This document shows, piece by piece, positions 18,104-27,265 of a DNA stretch of 64,000 bases. Origin of the DNA: Actinopolymorpha singaporensis (GTDB lineage: Bacteria > Actinomycetota > Actinomycetes > Propionibacteriales > Actinopolymorphaceae); the NCBI RefSeq assembly GCF_900104745.1, contig NZ_LT629732.1:2591981-2655980 (forward strand). Direction: 5' to 3'. The notes under the pieces were generated by a model. That model ran no database searches. It had not been told where the DNA came from and worked only from the letters and a program-made list of their open reading frames with translations. The translations under genes and the position numbers were made by a program. The stretch's first letter is position 1. Each line of letters opens with the position of its first letter.

Positions 18104-18910
18104 TCACGCCGTACGGGGCGGAGGGTTCGTGGTGCGGTTCAGTCCGAACGTGTCGTCGCCACTGACCACCACGCAGGCGTGGTCGGGAAACAGTGGCGGA
18201 GCGTCCTGGTCGAGCAGGGCGACGAACGGCGGGATGTACCGCGCCGACAACCCCATCCGTCGTCTGCTCGAGGTGTTCCGGTGCGACTGGTGGAGCAGTC
18301 GCTCGTTGAAGAGGAAGAACTGCCCCGGGCGTAGCACCATGTCCACTGCCGCGTCCTCGTCGACGTACGCCGGGTCGGCCTCCTGCCCGAACGCCACGCC
18401 GTCGCGCGCCGGGACGTGGGGGACGACCCGACGGTGGGAGCCGGGGATGATCCGGACGCAGGAGTTCTCCGTCGTCACCTCGTCGATCGCCATCCACACG
18501 GACAGGTTCAGCGGTGGCTCGATCGGCCAGTAGTTGGCGTCCTGGTGCCAGGGAATCTCCTTGCCGCCGGGTTCTTTGGTGAAGAAGTAGCTCGCCCACA
18601 CCACGAGGTCGTTTCCGACCAGCGCCCGCAGCCTGCCGAGGATCTCCGGCCGGGCGATGAGGTCGTGGACCAGCCGATGGTCGAGGTGCCTTGCCTGCAA
18701 CGGGTTCTTCGGGTTCGGACCAGGGGTCGGGATCACCTCGGTGTCGATTCGCTGCCGGATCGCGTTCATCGCCGCAGGGGGCACCGCGGTGTACGGGCCG
18801 AGGTAGCCCAGCTCGTGGAATTGTCGAACCTCGTCGCGGCCCAGGCTCGGAACGGTCGTCGGGGCGGATGCCGGAGCGGGTGGCGAAACAGGCGTGGGGG
18901 CTGTGGTCAT
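18104..18910 (-). CDS. Phytanoyl-CoA dioxygenase (PhyH) family Fe(II)/2-oxoglutarate enzyme
   Basis: The 268-residue protein starts at ATG 18910; the longer upstream frame has no homology. After a proline/alanine-rich leader (about 20 residues) come FHELGYLGPYTAV, then the iron ligands HxD in PWHQDANYWP (about residue 120) and the distal His in LLHQSHRNTSSRRRMGLSARY, with the arginine that binds 2-oxoglutarate. The facial triad is therefore complete. Family members hydroxylate small molecules, lipids or natural products. It is divergent from the second binding lipoprotein and lies inside the sugar-catabolic cluster, so an oxidative modification of a carbohydrate-derived compound is plausible but unproven. 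Confidence 0.87.
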   Translation of the reverse strand: MTTAPTPVSPPAPASAPTTVPSLGRDEVRQFHELGYLGPYTAVPPAAMNAIRQRIDTEVIPTPGPNPKNPLQARHLDHRLVHDLIARPEILGRLRALVGNDLVVWASYFFTKEPGGKEIPWHQDANYWPIEPPLNLSVWMAIDEVTTENSCVRIIPGSHRRVVPHVPARDGVAFGQEADPAYVDEDAAVDMVLRPGQFFLFNERLLHQSHRNTSSRRRMGLSARYIPPFVALLDQDAPPLFPDHACVVVSGDDTFGLNRTTNPPPRTA

Positions 18911-19073
18911 CTCTGCATGCTGGACGCCGGCACACGTGCTCCGCGTCGCCACTGACCGAGACTGGCCACATGCGTCCGGTGATCGGGCGTCCGCCAGAGT
19001 GCATGCTGTGACCTGAGTATGCGTGTAACGGGTAACACCCCTGCCTCGGTATGGAGCCGCGAGGAGGATCCCG

Positions 19074-21056
19074 ATGAGCCCTGAACCTGCGACCCATGCA
19101 TCCCATCGCGCCGGCGCCCTGAACCGCCGCCGCTTCCTCGCCACCACCGGCGGGGCCGCGATGGCGTTCACCTCACTCACCGGGTGCGACCTGCTGTCCA
19201 CCAATCCCACCAACGGCAGCAGGGACGCCGGCCACGACCGCGGCGACTCCAGCGCGAAGGAAGCGCCCGGCCTCGCGAAGCTCGTCAAGGCGGGCAAGCT
19301 TCCCCCGTTGCCCGAACGCCTGCCGAAGTCGCCGCTCACGGTCACCCCGGCGGAGCGAACCGGCCACTACGGCGGTGACCTCACCAGCGCCATCCTCGGC
19401 CCGGCCGAGGCGGTCCAGCTCTATCGGATCGTCGGGTACGACTACCTGATGCGCTGGAGTCCGCAGTGGAAGTCAGCGCCGATCCCGAACATCGCGAAGT
19501 TGGCCGAGGCCAGTCCGGACGCCCGGCGGTTCACCTTCGAGTTGCGGGAGGGGATGCGCTGGTCGAACGGCGACCCGTTCACCGCGCACGACATCGTCTT
19601 CGTCCAGAACGACGTCTTCAACAACGAGGAGCTGTATCCGGCCGGCCCGAGCAATCCCGGGACCGCCCAGGCTCTCGACGACCACACCGTGCGGTTCACC
19701 TTCGAGGACCCGAACGGACTCTTTCTGCAGGAGCAGGCGTCCACGATGGGCCTGGACTATGTCACCAGGCCGTCACGGTATCTCAAGCAGTTCCACGCGA
19801 AGTACAACCGCGACGTCGCGGCGGAGGCCAAGAAGGAGAAGTTCGCCAGTTGGACGGAGTACTTCTCCGCGAAGGCGGACCGGTGGGTCAACCCCGACCT
19901 GCCGACGGTGTTCCCGTGGCGGATCACCCAGGGCGTCGGTGAGGGAACGAGGGTCGTCCTCGAACGGAATCCGTACTACTGGAAGGTAGACCCGGACGGG
20001 CGCCAGTTGCCCTACATCGATCGGGTCGTCTACTCGGTGGTCTCCGACCCCGAGGTCCTGCTGACGCACGTGCTGGCCGGCGACATCGACTTCCAGCTCC
20101 GCCCGACCAACACGCTGACGAACAAGCCGGTGCTGGCCCGCCGTCGTGAGCAGGGGCACTACCGGTTCAGCCGGGCCGTGCCCTCGAACATGAACACCAT
20201 GGTGCTGTGCCTGAACCTCACCCACGGCGACCGGGCACTGCGGGGCATCTTCGCAAACAAGGACTTCCGGATCGGGCTCTCTTTGGCGATCAACCGTCAG
20301 GAGATCATCGACACCGCGTACCAGAAGCAGGGCCGGCCGTACCAGGCCGCGCCGCGTCCGGAGTCGGAGTTCTACGACGAGAAGTTCGCCACGCAGTACA
20401 CGGAGTACGACGTGGCCGGCGCGAACCAGCACCTGGACCGGGTGCTGCCGGACAAGGACGGCAAGGGATTCCGGTTGCGCCCGGACGGCAGGCGGCTGGA
20501 GTTCACCGTCGAGTTCGCGAACGGGATCTGGCCGGAGTACCCCACCGTTCTCGAACTCATCCGCACCTACGCGGCGCAGGTCGGCGTCGACCTGAGGATC
20601 AAGGGTGAGGACCGTGCGCTGTTCGACGTGCGTACCGGCGAGGCGCAGAAACACGACGCGGCGGTCTGGCAGGGCGCCGGCGGATGGAACGACATCTACC
20701 TCAATCCCTACTTCTACCTGCCGGTCAGCGCGGGGGCGACCTACTTCGGCCGCGCCTGGTGGGACTGGTACGTCAGCGGCGGCAAGAACGGCGAGGAGCC
20801 GCCGGAGCCGACGAAGCGGCAACTGACTCTCTTCGACCGGTTGAAGGGCACCGCGGACGCGACCGAACGCACCTCCCTGATGAAGCAGATCCTCGCCATC
20901 GCCCGCGAGGAGTTCTACGCCATCGGGATCAACCTCCAGCCGGAGGAGTACGCGACCGTCAACGACCGGTTGCGCAACGTCCCGGACAAGATGCCGAACT
21001 CCTGGGTGTATCCGACTCCGGGCCCGACCAGCCCCGAGCAGTACTTCGTCAACTGA
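19074..21056 (+). CDS. Family-5 ABC solute-binding lipoprotein, paralogue of 14186
   Basis: The 660-residue SBP_bac_5 protein has a twin-arginine leader (LNRRRFLATTGG) and lipobox LTGC (Cys38); GAGGAGG precedes the ATG. It shares long blocks with the protein at 14186, such as FTFELREGMRWSNGDPFTAHD, NPYYWKVDPDGRQLPYI, FRIGLSLAINRQEIID and RPESEFYDEKFATQYTEYDV, so the two are paralogues from duplication or gathered in one pathway. No transporter subunits are adjacent. It is followed after 22 bp by the FAD oxidoreductase gene, probably in one transcript. The ligand is unknown. Confidence 0.88.
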   Translation: MSPEPATHASHRAGALNRRRFLATTGGAAMAFTSLTGCDLLSTNPTNGSRDAGHDRGDSSAKEAPGLAKLVKAGKLPPLPERLPKSPLTVTPAERTGHYGGDLTSAILGPAEAVQLYRIVGYDYLMRWSPQWKSAPIPNIAKLAEASPDARRFTFELREGMRWSNGDPFTAHDIVFVQNDVFNNEELYPAGPSNPGTAQALDDHTVRFTFEDPNGLFLQEQASTMGLDYVTRPSRYLKQFHAKYNRDVAAEAKKEKFASWTEYFSAKADRWVNPDLPTVFPWRITQGVGEGTRVVLERNPYYWKVDPDGRQLPYIDRVVYSVVSDPEVLLTHVLAGDIDFQLRPTNTLTNKPVLARRREQGHYRFSRAVPSNMNTMVLCLNLTHGDRALRGIFANKDFRIGLSLAINRQEIIDTAYQKQGRPYQAAPRPESEFYDEKFATQYTEYDVAGANQHLDRVLPDKDGKGFRLRPDGRRLEFTVEFANGIWPEYPTVLELIRTYAAQVGVDLRIKGEDRALFDVRTGEAQKHDAAVWQGAGGWNDIYLNPYFYLPVSAGATYFGRAWWDWYVSGGKNGEEPPEPTKRQLTLFDRLKGTADATERTSLMKQILAIAREEFYAIGINLQPEEYATVNDRLRNVPDKMPNSWVYPTPGPTSPEQYFVN

Positions 21057-21078
21057 CTCCGGTGGGAGTGATCGAGCA

Positions 21079-23316
21079 ATGCGCCACGAGGAAGTCGTCT
21101 CCGACGTCACGGTCGTGGGTGGTGGGCTCGCGGGGTGCTGTGCCGCGATAGCGGCCGCCCGCCAGGGCGCGAAGGTGGCGCTGATCCAGAACCGCCCGGT
21201 CCTGGGCGGGAACTCCTCCAGCGAGATCCGGGTCTGGGTGTGCGGCGCGACCGCGCACGGCACCCACCACTACGCCCGGGAGACCGGGATCATCGGTGAG
21301 ATGCTGGTGGAGAACCAGTTCCGCAACCCGGACGGCAACCCGTACTACTGGGACCTCGTGGTGCTGCAGACCGTCCGCGACGAGCCGAACATCAGTCTTT
21401 TCCTCAACACCGACGTTCGTTCCGTCGAGGCCGACGGACCCGAGCACGAGCGGACCATCCGTGCGGTGACCGGCTGGATGATGGGCTCCGAACGAGAGAT
21501 CCGGTTCACCGGCCCGACGTTCCTCGACTGCAGTGGCGACGGCCTGGTGGGCTTCCTGGCCGGTGCCCGCTACCGGACCGGATGCGAGGCGCGCGAGGAG
21601 TACGACGAGTCCTGGGCGCCGGAGCAGGCCGACAGCACCACGCTCGGCAGCACCATTCTCTTCTACTCCAAGGATGTCGGGCATCCGGTGAAGTACGTCC
21701 CACCGGCGTTCGCCCGCGACATCACCCGCACGTCCATCCCGGAACGCCGGATCATTCGCACCGATCTCAACGGTTGCGCGTACTGGTGGATCGAGTGGGG
21801 TGGTGAGCGGGACGTCGTCCACGACAACGAGGAGATCCGCGACGAACTGCAGGCGGCGATCTACGGCATCTGGGACCACATCAAGAACTCCGGGAAGTTC
21901 GACGCCGACCACCTCACCCTGGAGTGGATCGGTGCGGTGCCCGGCAAGCGGGAGTACCGCAGGTTCGTCGGCGACCACACGCTGACCCAGCACGACGTAC
22001 TGGGACAGGAGTTCTTCCCCGACCGGGTGGCCTTCGGCGGCTGGTCGATCGACCTGCACCCTCCGGGTGGGATGTACGCCACCGAGCGAGGGTCGCGGCA
22101 CTGGCACCCACACGGCAACTACCACATTCCGTTGCGGAGCCTGTACTCGCAGAACGTCACGAACCTGTGGATGGCCGGCCGCAACATCAGCTGCAGCCAC
22201 GTGGCGTTCGGTAGCACGCGGGTGATGGCCACCTGTGCGGTCGTGGGTGAGGCGGCCGGGACGGGAGCGGCGCTGGCGACCCGCCGTGGGGTGTCACCGC
22301 GGGAACTCGCCACGAACGAGATCGACCTGGTGCACCGGGCGATGGTGCGCGGCGACGCTGCCCTGCTGGGTGTGGAGAACACCGACCGGGACGACCTCGC
22401 GCGCTCCGCGGCGGTGCAGGCCTCGTCCACCCTGCGACGTCTCGTGGTCGACACGTCCGCCGGCACCGTCCCGCTGGACAGCCACCTGGGCCTGGTGGTC
22501 CCGGTCGACCCCGCGCTCGGCTTCGTCGAACTCCTGCTGGACGCCGAGGAGGACACCACCGTCAACGTCGAGTTGCACAGCACGGGGCAGCCGCAGAACT
22601 ACCTTCCCCTCCACCTGGAGACCTCGGCAACCGCTCGCGTCGGCGCGGGACCGAAGCAGTGGGTGCGGTTCGCGCTGGACTGGACACCGGACGGGCCGCA
22701 GAACGCGTTCCTCGTCGTACGCCGGAACGACGCCGTGTCGATCCATCGCAGTGACAGCGCCGAGCCGGGCACGTTGTTCTTCCGGCACCGCACACCGCCG
22801 CCGGAGGAGAAGTACACCGAGCAGTGGCGGGAGTGGAAGCACATCCTGCATCGAGAGAGCCTGTGCCTGCGAATGGGATCGCCGACCCGGGCCTACGACG
22901 CGGCTCACGCGGTCGGCGGCTACGCGCGCCCCTACGGCGGCCCGCGGATGTGGGTGTCGGAGCGGATGGAGTGGGACGAGCAACCGTGGCTCGGGCTCAC
23001 CTGGAACGACGACGTGACCTTCGGCGAGGTCGCGGTGATCTTCGACGACGAGGTCGAGGAGGACCTCATCAACCTGCACCACCACCGGACGCCGTTCGAC
23101 GTGCTGCCCGGCCTGGTCCGCGACTACCGCGTGCAGGCGCTGGTTGACGGTGAGTGGGCCACGATCGTTTCGGTACGCGAGAACCGCCGTCGGCACCGGG
23201 TGCATCGCCTCGACGACGCCGTCACCACTCGCCGGCTTCGCGTGCTCGTCGGGGCCACCAACGGCGCGCCCCGCGCCCACATCGTGGCGCTGCGCGTCTA
23301 CGCGGACCCGCGCTGA
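21079..23316 (+). CDS. FAD-dependent oxidoreductase (FAD_oxidored family, large)
   Basis: The 745-residue protein starts with the dinucleotide-binding fold VTVVGGGLAGCCAAIAAARQG (about residues 9-29), then LIQNRPVLGGNSSSEIRVWV, the PF12831 pattern. A second FAD-contact block is FLDCSGDGLVGFLAGARYR, and NLWMAGRNISCSHVAFGSTRVM closes the flavin domain. Beyond about residue 450 there is a 280-residue extension rich in beta strands, probably a carbohydrate-binding-like or lid domain. Related large proteins occur with family-5 binding proteins and sugar-acid genes in actinobacteria and are thought to oxidise carbohydrates; the reaction is unproven. There is no export signal. It likely forms an operon with the preceding binding lipoprotein. 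Confidence 0.87.
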   Translation: MRHEEVVSDVTVVGGGLAGCCAAIAAARQGAKVALIQNRPVLGGNSSSEIRVWVCGATAHGTHHYARETGIIGEMLVENQFRNPDGNPYYWDLVVLQTVRDEPNISLFLNTDVRSVEADGPEHERTIRAVTGWMMGSEREIRFTGPTFLDCSGDGLVGFLAGARYRTGCEAREEYDESWAPEQADSTTLGSTILFYSKDVGHPVKYVPPAFARDITRTSIPERRIIRTDLNGCAYWWIEWGGERDVVHDNEEIRDELQAAIYGIWDHIKNSGKFDADHLTLEWIGAVPGKREYRRFVGDHTLTQHDVLGQEFFPDRVAFGGWSIDLHPPGGMYATERGSRHWHPHGNYHIPLRSLYSQNVTNLWMAGRNISCSHVAFGSTRVMATCAVVGEAAGTGAALATRRGVSPRELATNEIDLVHRAMVRGDAALLGVENTDRDDLARSAAVQASSTLRRLVVDTSAGTVPLDSHLGLVVPVDPALGFVELLLDAEEDTTVNVELHSTGQPQNYLPLHLETSATARVGAGPKQWVRFALDWTPDGPQNAFLVVRRNDAVSIHRSDSAEPGTLFFRHRTPPPEEKYTEQWREWKHILHRESLCLRMGSPTRAYDAAHAVGGYARPYGGPRMWVSERMEWDEQPWLGLTWNDDVTFGEVAVIFDDEVEEDLINLHHHRTPFDVLPGLVRDYRVQALVDGEWATIVSVRENRRRHRVHRLDDAVTTRRLRVLVGATNGAPRAHIVALRVYADPR

Positions 23317-23355
23317 GTGGCCGGCCGGCGTGACGTGCGTGGGCGCCAATCGCAC

Positions 23356-23361
23356 TAGGGT
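23356..23361 (+). promoter_or_regulatory. -10 box TAGGGT upstream of IclR-type gene
   Basis: TAGGGT ends 7 nt before ATG 23369, the leaderless spacing seen at other genes here. That ATG frame is stopped by TGA at 23381-23383 after four codons, in the same frame as the IclR gene that follows. Confidence 0.45.
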
Positions 23362-23428
23362 GCCTCGCATGCGGGACGAGTGACTACGGGGAGCGACGCA
23401 TCACCAGGCTCTGGCTCGTGGGCTGGAA

Positions 23429-24136
23429 GTGCTCAGGGTGCTGGTGGACGAGGGCGGTCCGATCACCGGTACGGAGATCGCCCGCAGGGTGGGCCTGCAC
23501 CAGAGTTCGACCTCGCGCATCCTGTCCACGCTGACCGAGGTCGGCTACGTACGCAGGACGGCACGAGGGTTCGCCCCCGACTTCGGCGTGCTGTCGCTCG
23601 TCTCGGCGACGTCGCAGTTCCCGCTCATCCGGAAGCCACGAGCGGTGATGAGGAAGATCGCCGCCGGCTGCGGCGGGCTGAGCCCCACCTTGAGCATGCT
23701 GTGGCGCAACCAGATGATCTACTTCCTGCGTACGTCGGAACGCGGCGAGACGATCGACTTCTGGTGGTCGGACTTCCCGATCCACCTGTCCGCGCCGGGC
23801 CTGCGGCTGTTGCTGAACCTGCCTCGTGAGCAGGCGCTGGAGATTCTGCGCGGGTCCCGCCAGAGGTTCGGCTGGGGTGGGCAGCCGGGCGTCGTCCCCG
23901 AGACCGAGGAGGCCGTACTCGACCTGGCCGCCGGCAACCTCGCCCACGACGTGATCGTGTTGCGCGGATGGAACCGCCCAGGAGAGACCGGTGCGGCGAT
24001 ACCGGTCGACGTCGACGAGGACCACCCCGTCGCCCTCGCGCTGACCGGCCCGTCGGACGTCGCCGACATCCCCACGCTGCAACTGTGGTTGCACGACGCA
24101 CGCCGTTCGGTCGAAGCCGTCGTACGTCAGCCGTGA
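23429..24136 (+). CDS. IclR-family transcriptional regulator, start uncertain
   Basis: From GTG 23429 the frame encodes 235 residues. The N-terminal winged helix contains ITGTEIARRVGLHQSSTSRILSTLTEVGYVRR, and an IclR-type effector domain follows. Homology appears to begin earlier: the same frame reads HHQALARGLEVLRVLVDEGG, and the part before VLRVL matches the usual first helix of IclR proteins. Upstream there is no ATG, GTG or TTG until ATG 23369, which is separated by TGA at 23381. Either a rare start such as CTG 23411 is used, the protein is shortened, or the gene carries a nonsense change. It probably controls the adjacent catabolic genes. Confidence 0.75.
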   Translation: MLRVLVDEGGPITGTEIARRVGLHQSSTSRILSTLTEVGYVRRTARGFAPDFGVLSLVSATSQFPLIRKPRAVMRKIAAGCGGLSPTLSMLWRNQMIYFLRTSERGETIDFWWSDFPIHLSAPGLRLLLNLPREQALEILRGSRQRFGWGGQPGVVPETEEAVLDLAAGNLAHDVIVLRGWNRPGETGAAIPVDVDEDHPVALALTGPSDVADIPTLQLWLHDARRSVEAVVRQP

Positions 24137-24199
24137 GCTGATCACCGCTTCTCGCTCCGGATGCCAACCGTGGCGCCGGACCAGCCCGGCCTGGGTCGT

Positions 24200-24205
24200 T
24201 AGGAT
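24200..24205 (+). promoter_or_regulatory. -10 box TAGGAT of leaderless glycosyltransferase gene
   Basis: TAGGAT ends 6 nt before GTG 24212 with no ribosome site between, fitting a leaderless transcript and supporting this GTG as the start. Confidence 0.5.
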
Positions 24206-24211
24206 CGGCGG

Positions 24212-25900
24212 GTGCCAGGAAGCCAACGCCTTCGTGCCCGCGTGGGCTTGGTGGAAGAACTCGTGGTGTGGGCGGCGGTCCTGGCCGGCATCGTGGCCCG
24301 GGTCGACCTGTGGTGGCAGGGCCGCGCGTTCTGGCGCGACGAGTTGGCGCTGGTGCAGAGCCTGGACACCTACCCGCCGGCGAAGTTGCTCGGCCCGCTG
24401 TCCGACACGCAGTCGGCCCCACCGGGCTGGCTGCTGCTGGAACGCCTGGTGACCACCGTGTTCGGCACCGGTGAGCGCGCCTATCGGCTGATACCGCTGC
24501 TGGCCGGCTGCGCCACGCTGGTCCTGGTCGCGCTGCTGGCAAGGAGATTCGTCCGCCGTACCTGGACCGCGGCGATTCCGGTGCTGGCGCTGGCAACGTT
24601 GCCACAGCTGGTCTTCTACTCCGCCCAGGCCAAGCAGTACACCACGGACATGCTGCTGGTCACCGGGATGCTGCTGCTGGCGGTCGGCCTGCTCCGACCG
24701 CAGAGTGAACCGTCCGGGGAACGGTCCGGGGAGCCATCCGGCGATCCGTCCGGCGAACCGGCCCGGTGGCGCGAGCTCGGCTGGTACGCACTGATCGCCG
24801 TCGGTCCGTGGTTCTCGCACGGGTTCATGCTGGCGGCACCGCTGGCCGCCGCCTGGGTCGGGTTCGTCCAGTGGCGCAGGGGAGTGCGGTCGATCATGGG
24901 CCTGCTGGTCCGGCTTGCGGCACCCGGCGTCTCGTTGTTGCTGGCCGCGTTGTGGGCTCGCCACCTCACCTCGCTCGCGCCCGACTTCGCGTCGTACTGG
25001 ATGCCGTTCATGCGCGCCGGCGACCGTGGCCGTTTCCTGCACTGGAACCGCTTCCTGTGGGAGGACTTCGGCATCCGGGAGTTGGGCTTCGACCGGCCCT
25101 GGGCGCTCGTTCTGCTCGGCGTTCCCGCGGTGGGCCTGGTTGCGGCGTGCGTGCGGCGATGGTCCCGGAGCACCGCACCGCTGCTGGTCCTCCCGCTGTT
25201 CACCGCGTACGCCTTCGCACTCGTCTCGATGTATCCGTTCGGGCGTCGCCTCGTGCTCTTCTGCGTACCCGGCGCGCTCGTGCTGGCCGGTGTCGCCGTG
25301 GACGCGTTCGTCGGTGGCGTGCGGAGGCTCGCGCCGTCCTGGACCGCGCAGGTCGTCGGGCTGGCCGGTGTCGCCGCTCTCGGACTGGTCGCCTGGACCA
25401 CACCGGCGAGCCTGGACCAGAACCTCCGCTACCAGTACGGCGTGGACGACTACCGCGTGGCGTTGCAGTTCGTGAAGTCGCGGTGGAAACCGGGGGACGT
25501 GCTCGTCACCGGGAACGGCGACCGGGTGGCGTTCCGGGTCTACGGCCGGCGGCTCGGCCTGCCTGCCGACCGGGCGTACCGGGGCATGCGGTCCCACGAC
25601 GAGACCAAGCGGGTCGGCTGCCCGTTGCCGAAGGAGATCACCTCTGCCGAACGCGTCTGGCTGGTCACCGGCGACCGGGTGTCGATCTACCCGGGGGACC
25701 GGAGCCGCTACACCGTGATCGTGCCGTTCCTCGACCGCTACCGCCGGGTCTACTTCGCCGACAGGGGGCACGTGACGATCCAGGTGCTGCTGCCCGGACC
25801 GGCCGGCAGCGCGGAGCCCCCGAAGGGTCGGTGCCTGGAGTTTGCTCCCGTCGGGCCGCCCGGCACGCCGGCTCGCCCGCCCGCACTTCCGATCGACTGA
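24212..25900 (+). CDS. GT-C type membrane glycosyltransferase (ArnT/PMT-like)
   Basis: The 562-residue protein has about nine hydrophobic helices. The first periplasmic loop carries the acidic GT-C motif in FWRDELALVQSLDTYPPA (about residues 45-62), followed by YRLIPLLAG and a YSAQAKQYTTDM block typical of the dolichyl-phosphate mannosyltransferase/ArnT-like superfamily. Such enzymes use lipid-linked sugars to glycosylate polymers or lipids outside the membrane. A cytoplasmic loop around residues 167-182 consists of four four-residue repeats (see 24710-24757). The C-terminal 130 residues are soluble. It is followed by a convergent acyltransferase gene, which suggests an envelope polysaccharide theme. 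Confidence 0.83.
   Translation: MPGSQRLRARVGLVEELVVWAAVLAGIVARVDLWWQGRAFWRDELALVQSLDTYPPAKLLGPLSDTQSAPPGWLLLERLVTTVFGTGERAYRLIPLLAGCATLVLVALLARRFVRRTWTAAIPVLALATLPQLVFYSAQAKQYTTDMLLVTGMLLLAVGLLRPQSEPSGERSGEPSGDPSGEPARWRELGWYALIAVGPWFSHGFMLAAPLAAAWVGFVQWRRGVRSIMGLLVRLAAPGVSLLLAALWARHLTSLAPDFASYWMPFMRAGDRGRFLHWNRFLWEDFGIRELGFDRPWALVLLGVPAVGLVAACVRRWSRSTAPLLVLPLFTAYAFALVSMYPFGRRLVLFCVPGALVLAGVAVDAFVGGVRRLAPSWTAQVVGLAGVAALGLVAWTTPASLDQNLRYQYGVDDYRVALQFVKSRWKPGDVLVTGNGDRVAFRVYGRRLGLPADRAYRGMRSHDETKRVGCPLPKEITSAERVWLVTGDRVSIYPGDRSRYTVIVPFLDRYRRVYFADRGHVTIQVLLPGPAGSAEPPKGRCLEFAPVGPPGTPARPPALPID
24710..24757 (+). repeat. Four 12-bp tandem repeats within the glycosyltransferase gene
   Basis: Units related to CCGTCCGGGGAA repeat four times in phase and encode PSGE, RSGE, PSGD and PSGE. 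They lie in a loop between membrane helices. The length may vary among strains by slippage. Confidence 0.8.
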
Positions 25901-25916
25901 CCGAGGTTCGTGTACG

Positions 25917-27062
25917 TCAGGCCAGCCGGCGCACGTAGGGGATGCGCAGCAGCAGCCACGCGGTCCCCGCACACACCGCGAGTACCGCGACGATGCCTGC
26001 CGAGTGGTAGCCGATGCTGGACCACGGCGAGCTGAACCTCGGTTGGTACTCGCGGATGAACGCGATCGGGATCGGGTGCATCAGGTAGATCCCGAGCGTG
26101 AGGTCGGCCAGGCGCTGCCCGACCGGTCGCTTCTTCGGCTTGTCGGCCGCGCGGTCTCGCGACGGGTCGACGGGTTCACCGTCACCGAAAATCGCCCGCA
26201 TGAGGAAGACCGCCGCGATCGCCATGATCATGGGTCCGAGCAGGTGGTGGTGGTACAGCATCAGGCCGTACCGGTTGCCGAACGCCATGTGCATCACCCA
26301 GTTGCCCATGGCGTTCGCCAGCATCGTGACGACGAACGTCACGCCCGCGATCCAGCCGACGCGTCGGCGGCCGGCCGGCATGGGCATGGTCAGCAGGACG
26401 TACCCCAGCAGGTAGTAACCGATCCAGGGCAGGAAGTAGCTGAACGCGTTCGGCTCCAGCGAGAGCCCGTTGAGAACTCTGTGCAGCTTGTCGAAGAACG
26501 TCATGGCCATGATCAGCGCGGTTGCGGTGACGAGATACCTGCGCGGTGCGGCGTTGACGAAGATCCGGAGGTACGGCGTGATCAGGTAGAGGCCGACGAT
26601 CACGAAGAGGAAGTACAGGTGGTAGTACGGCCGGCCGAGGAGCAGGAGCTTGGAGAAGTCCGTCCAGACCAGGTCCACGTCGGTCATCCAGCGTCCGAAC
26701 CAGATGTAGAAGACCGACCAGGCGACGAGCGGGATCGCGAGCCTGGAGGCACGGCGGGCATAGAAGTCCCGCAGCGACTGGTTACGGCCGGCCTGCAGGA
26801 GCACGGCGCCCGAGGCCATCACGAAGAGCGGAACACTGAACCGGCTGGTGGCGGCGACGAGGTTGCCGAAGTGCCACTCGCGGTCGGAGACCTTCCCCCA
26901 CTCCCACACCAGGTGGGTGCAGACGTGGCCGGACACCACCGCGATCGCGGCTGCGACGCGTACCCACGAAAGCCAGGGAACGTAGCGGCGGGCAGGGCGG
27001 TCCGTCGTCGTCGACTCCGGCGCGGCCACGGCTTCGGCCGACGCTGCGACAGATGACGACAT
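25917..27062 (-). CDS. Acyltransferase-3 family membrane protein
   Basis: ATG 27062 follows GAGGGG and gives 381 residues; thirteen more codons in the open frame lack support. About ten hydrophobic helices are visible. The N-terminal catalytic motif of the family is in WVRVAAAIAVVSGHVCTHL (the conserved His after the first helix), then RFSVPLFVMASGAVLL and RRASRLAIPLVAWSVFYI. PYYHLYFLFVIVGLYLITPYLR is a family hallmark. Members transfer acyl groups, often acetyl or succinyl, to surface polysaccharides or natural products. A charged cytoplasmic loop (about 305-330, DRAADKPKKRP) precedes the last two helices. It probably modifies an envelope glycan made with the neighbouring glycosyltransferase. 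Confidence 0.87.
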   Translation of the reverse strand: MSSSVAASAEAVAAPESTTTDRPARRYVPWLSWVRVAAAIAVVSGHVCTHLVWEWGKVSDREWHFGNLVAATSRFSVPLFVMASGAVLLQAGRNQSLRDFYARRASRLAIPLVAWSVFYIWFGRWMTDVDLVWTDFSKLLLLGRPYYHLYFLFVIVGLYLITPYLRIFVNAAPRRYLVTATALIMAMTFFDKLHRVLNGLSLEPNAFSYFLPWIGYYLLGYVLLTMPMPAGRRRVGWIAGVTFVVTMLANAMGNWVMHMAFGNRYGLMLYHHHLLGPMIMAIAAVFLMRAIFGDGEPVDPSRDRAADKPKKRPVGQRLADLTLGIYLMHPIPIAFIREYQPRFSSPWSSIGYHSAGIVAVLAVCAGTAWLLLRIPYVRRLA

Positions 27063-27265
27063 CAGGTGCCCCCTCGAGGTGATGCGGCCGAGGCAGGACA
27101 CTGCTCACTGCGTCGCCGGCTCGCGAACATATACCGCGAGCCGGCGTACGATCCTGCGTCGACTGCCGGAAAGTCGCCAAAGGTTACCAACGGAGACTCG
27201 TCGGTGGCGACCTGTGCGGTCCCCCGTCCCTCCGGCAGCGTCTCGGCGGGTACGCTCGATCCCGG

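Noticed and set aside
23380-23829. Frame starting GTG 23380 as a separate gene before the IclR gene
   Set aside because: Its translation is Arg/Gly-rich and without homology; the IclR sequence lies in the neighbouring frame. A programmed frameshift would be needed and no slippery site is seen.
23384-25972. 862-codon minus-strand frame opposite the IclR and glycosyltransferase genes
   Set aside because: Shadow of the plus-strand genes: Arg/Gln/His-rich translation, no family resemblance, spans two real genes.
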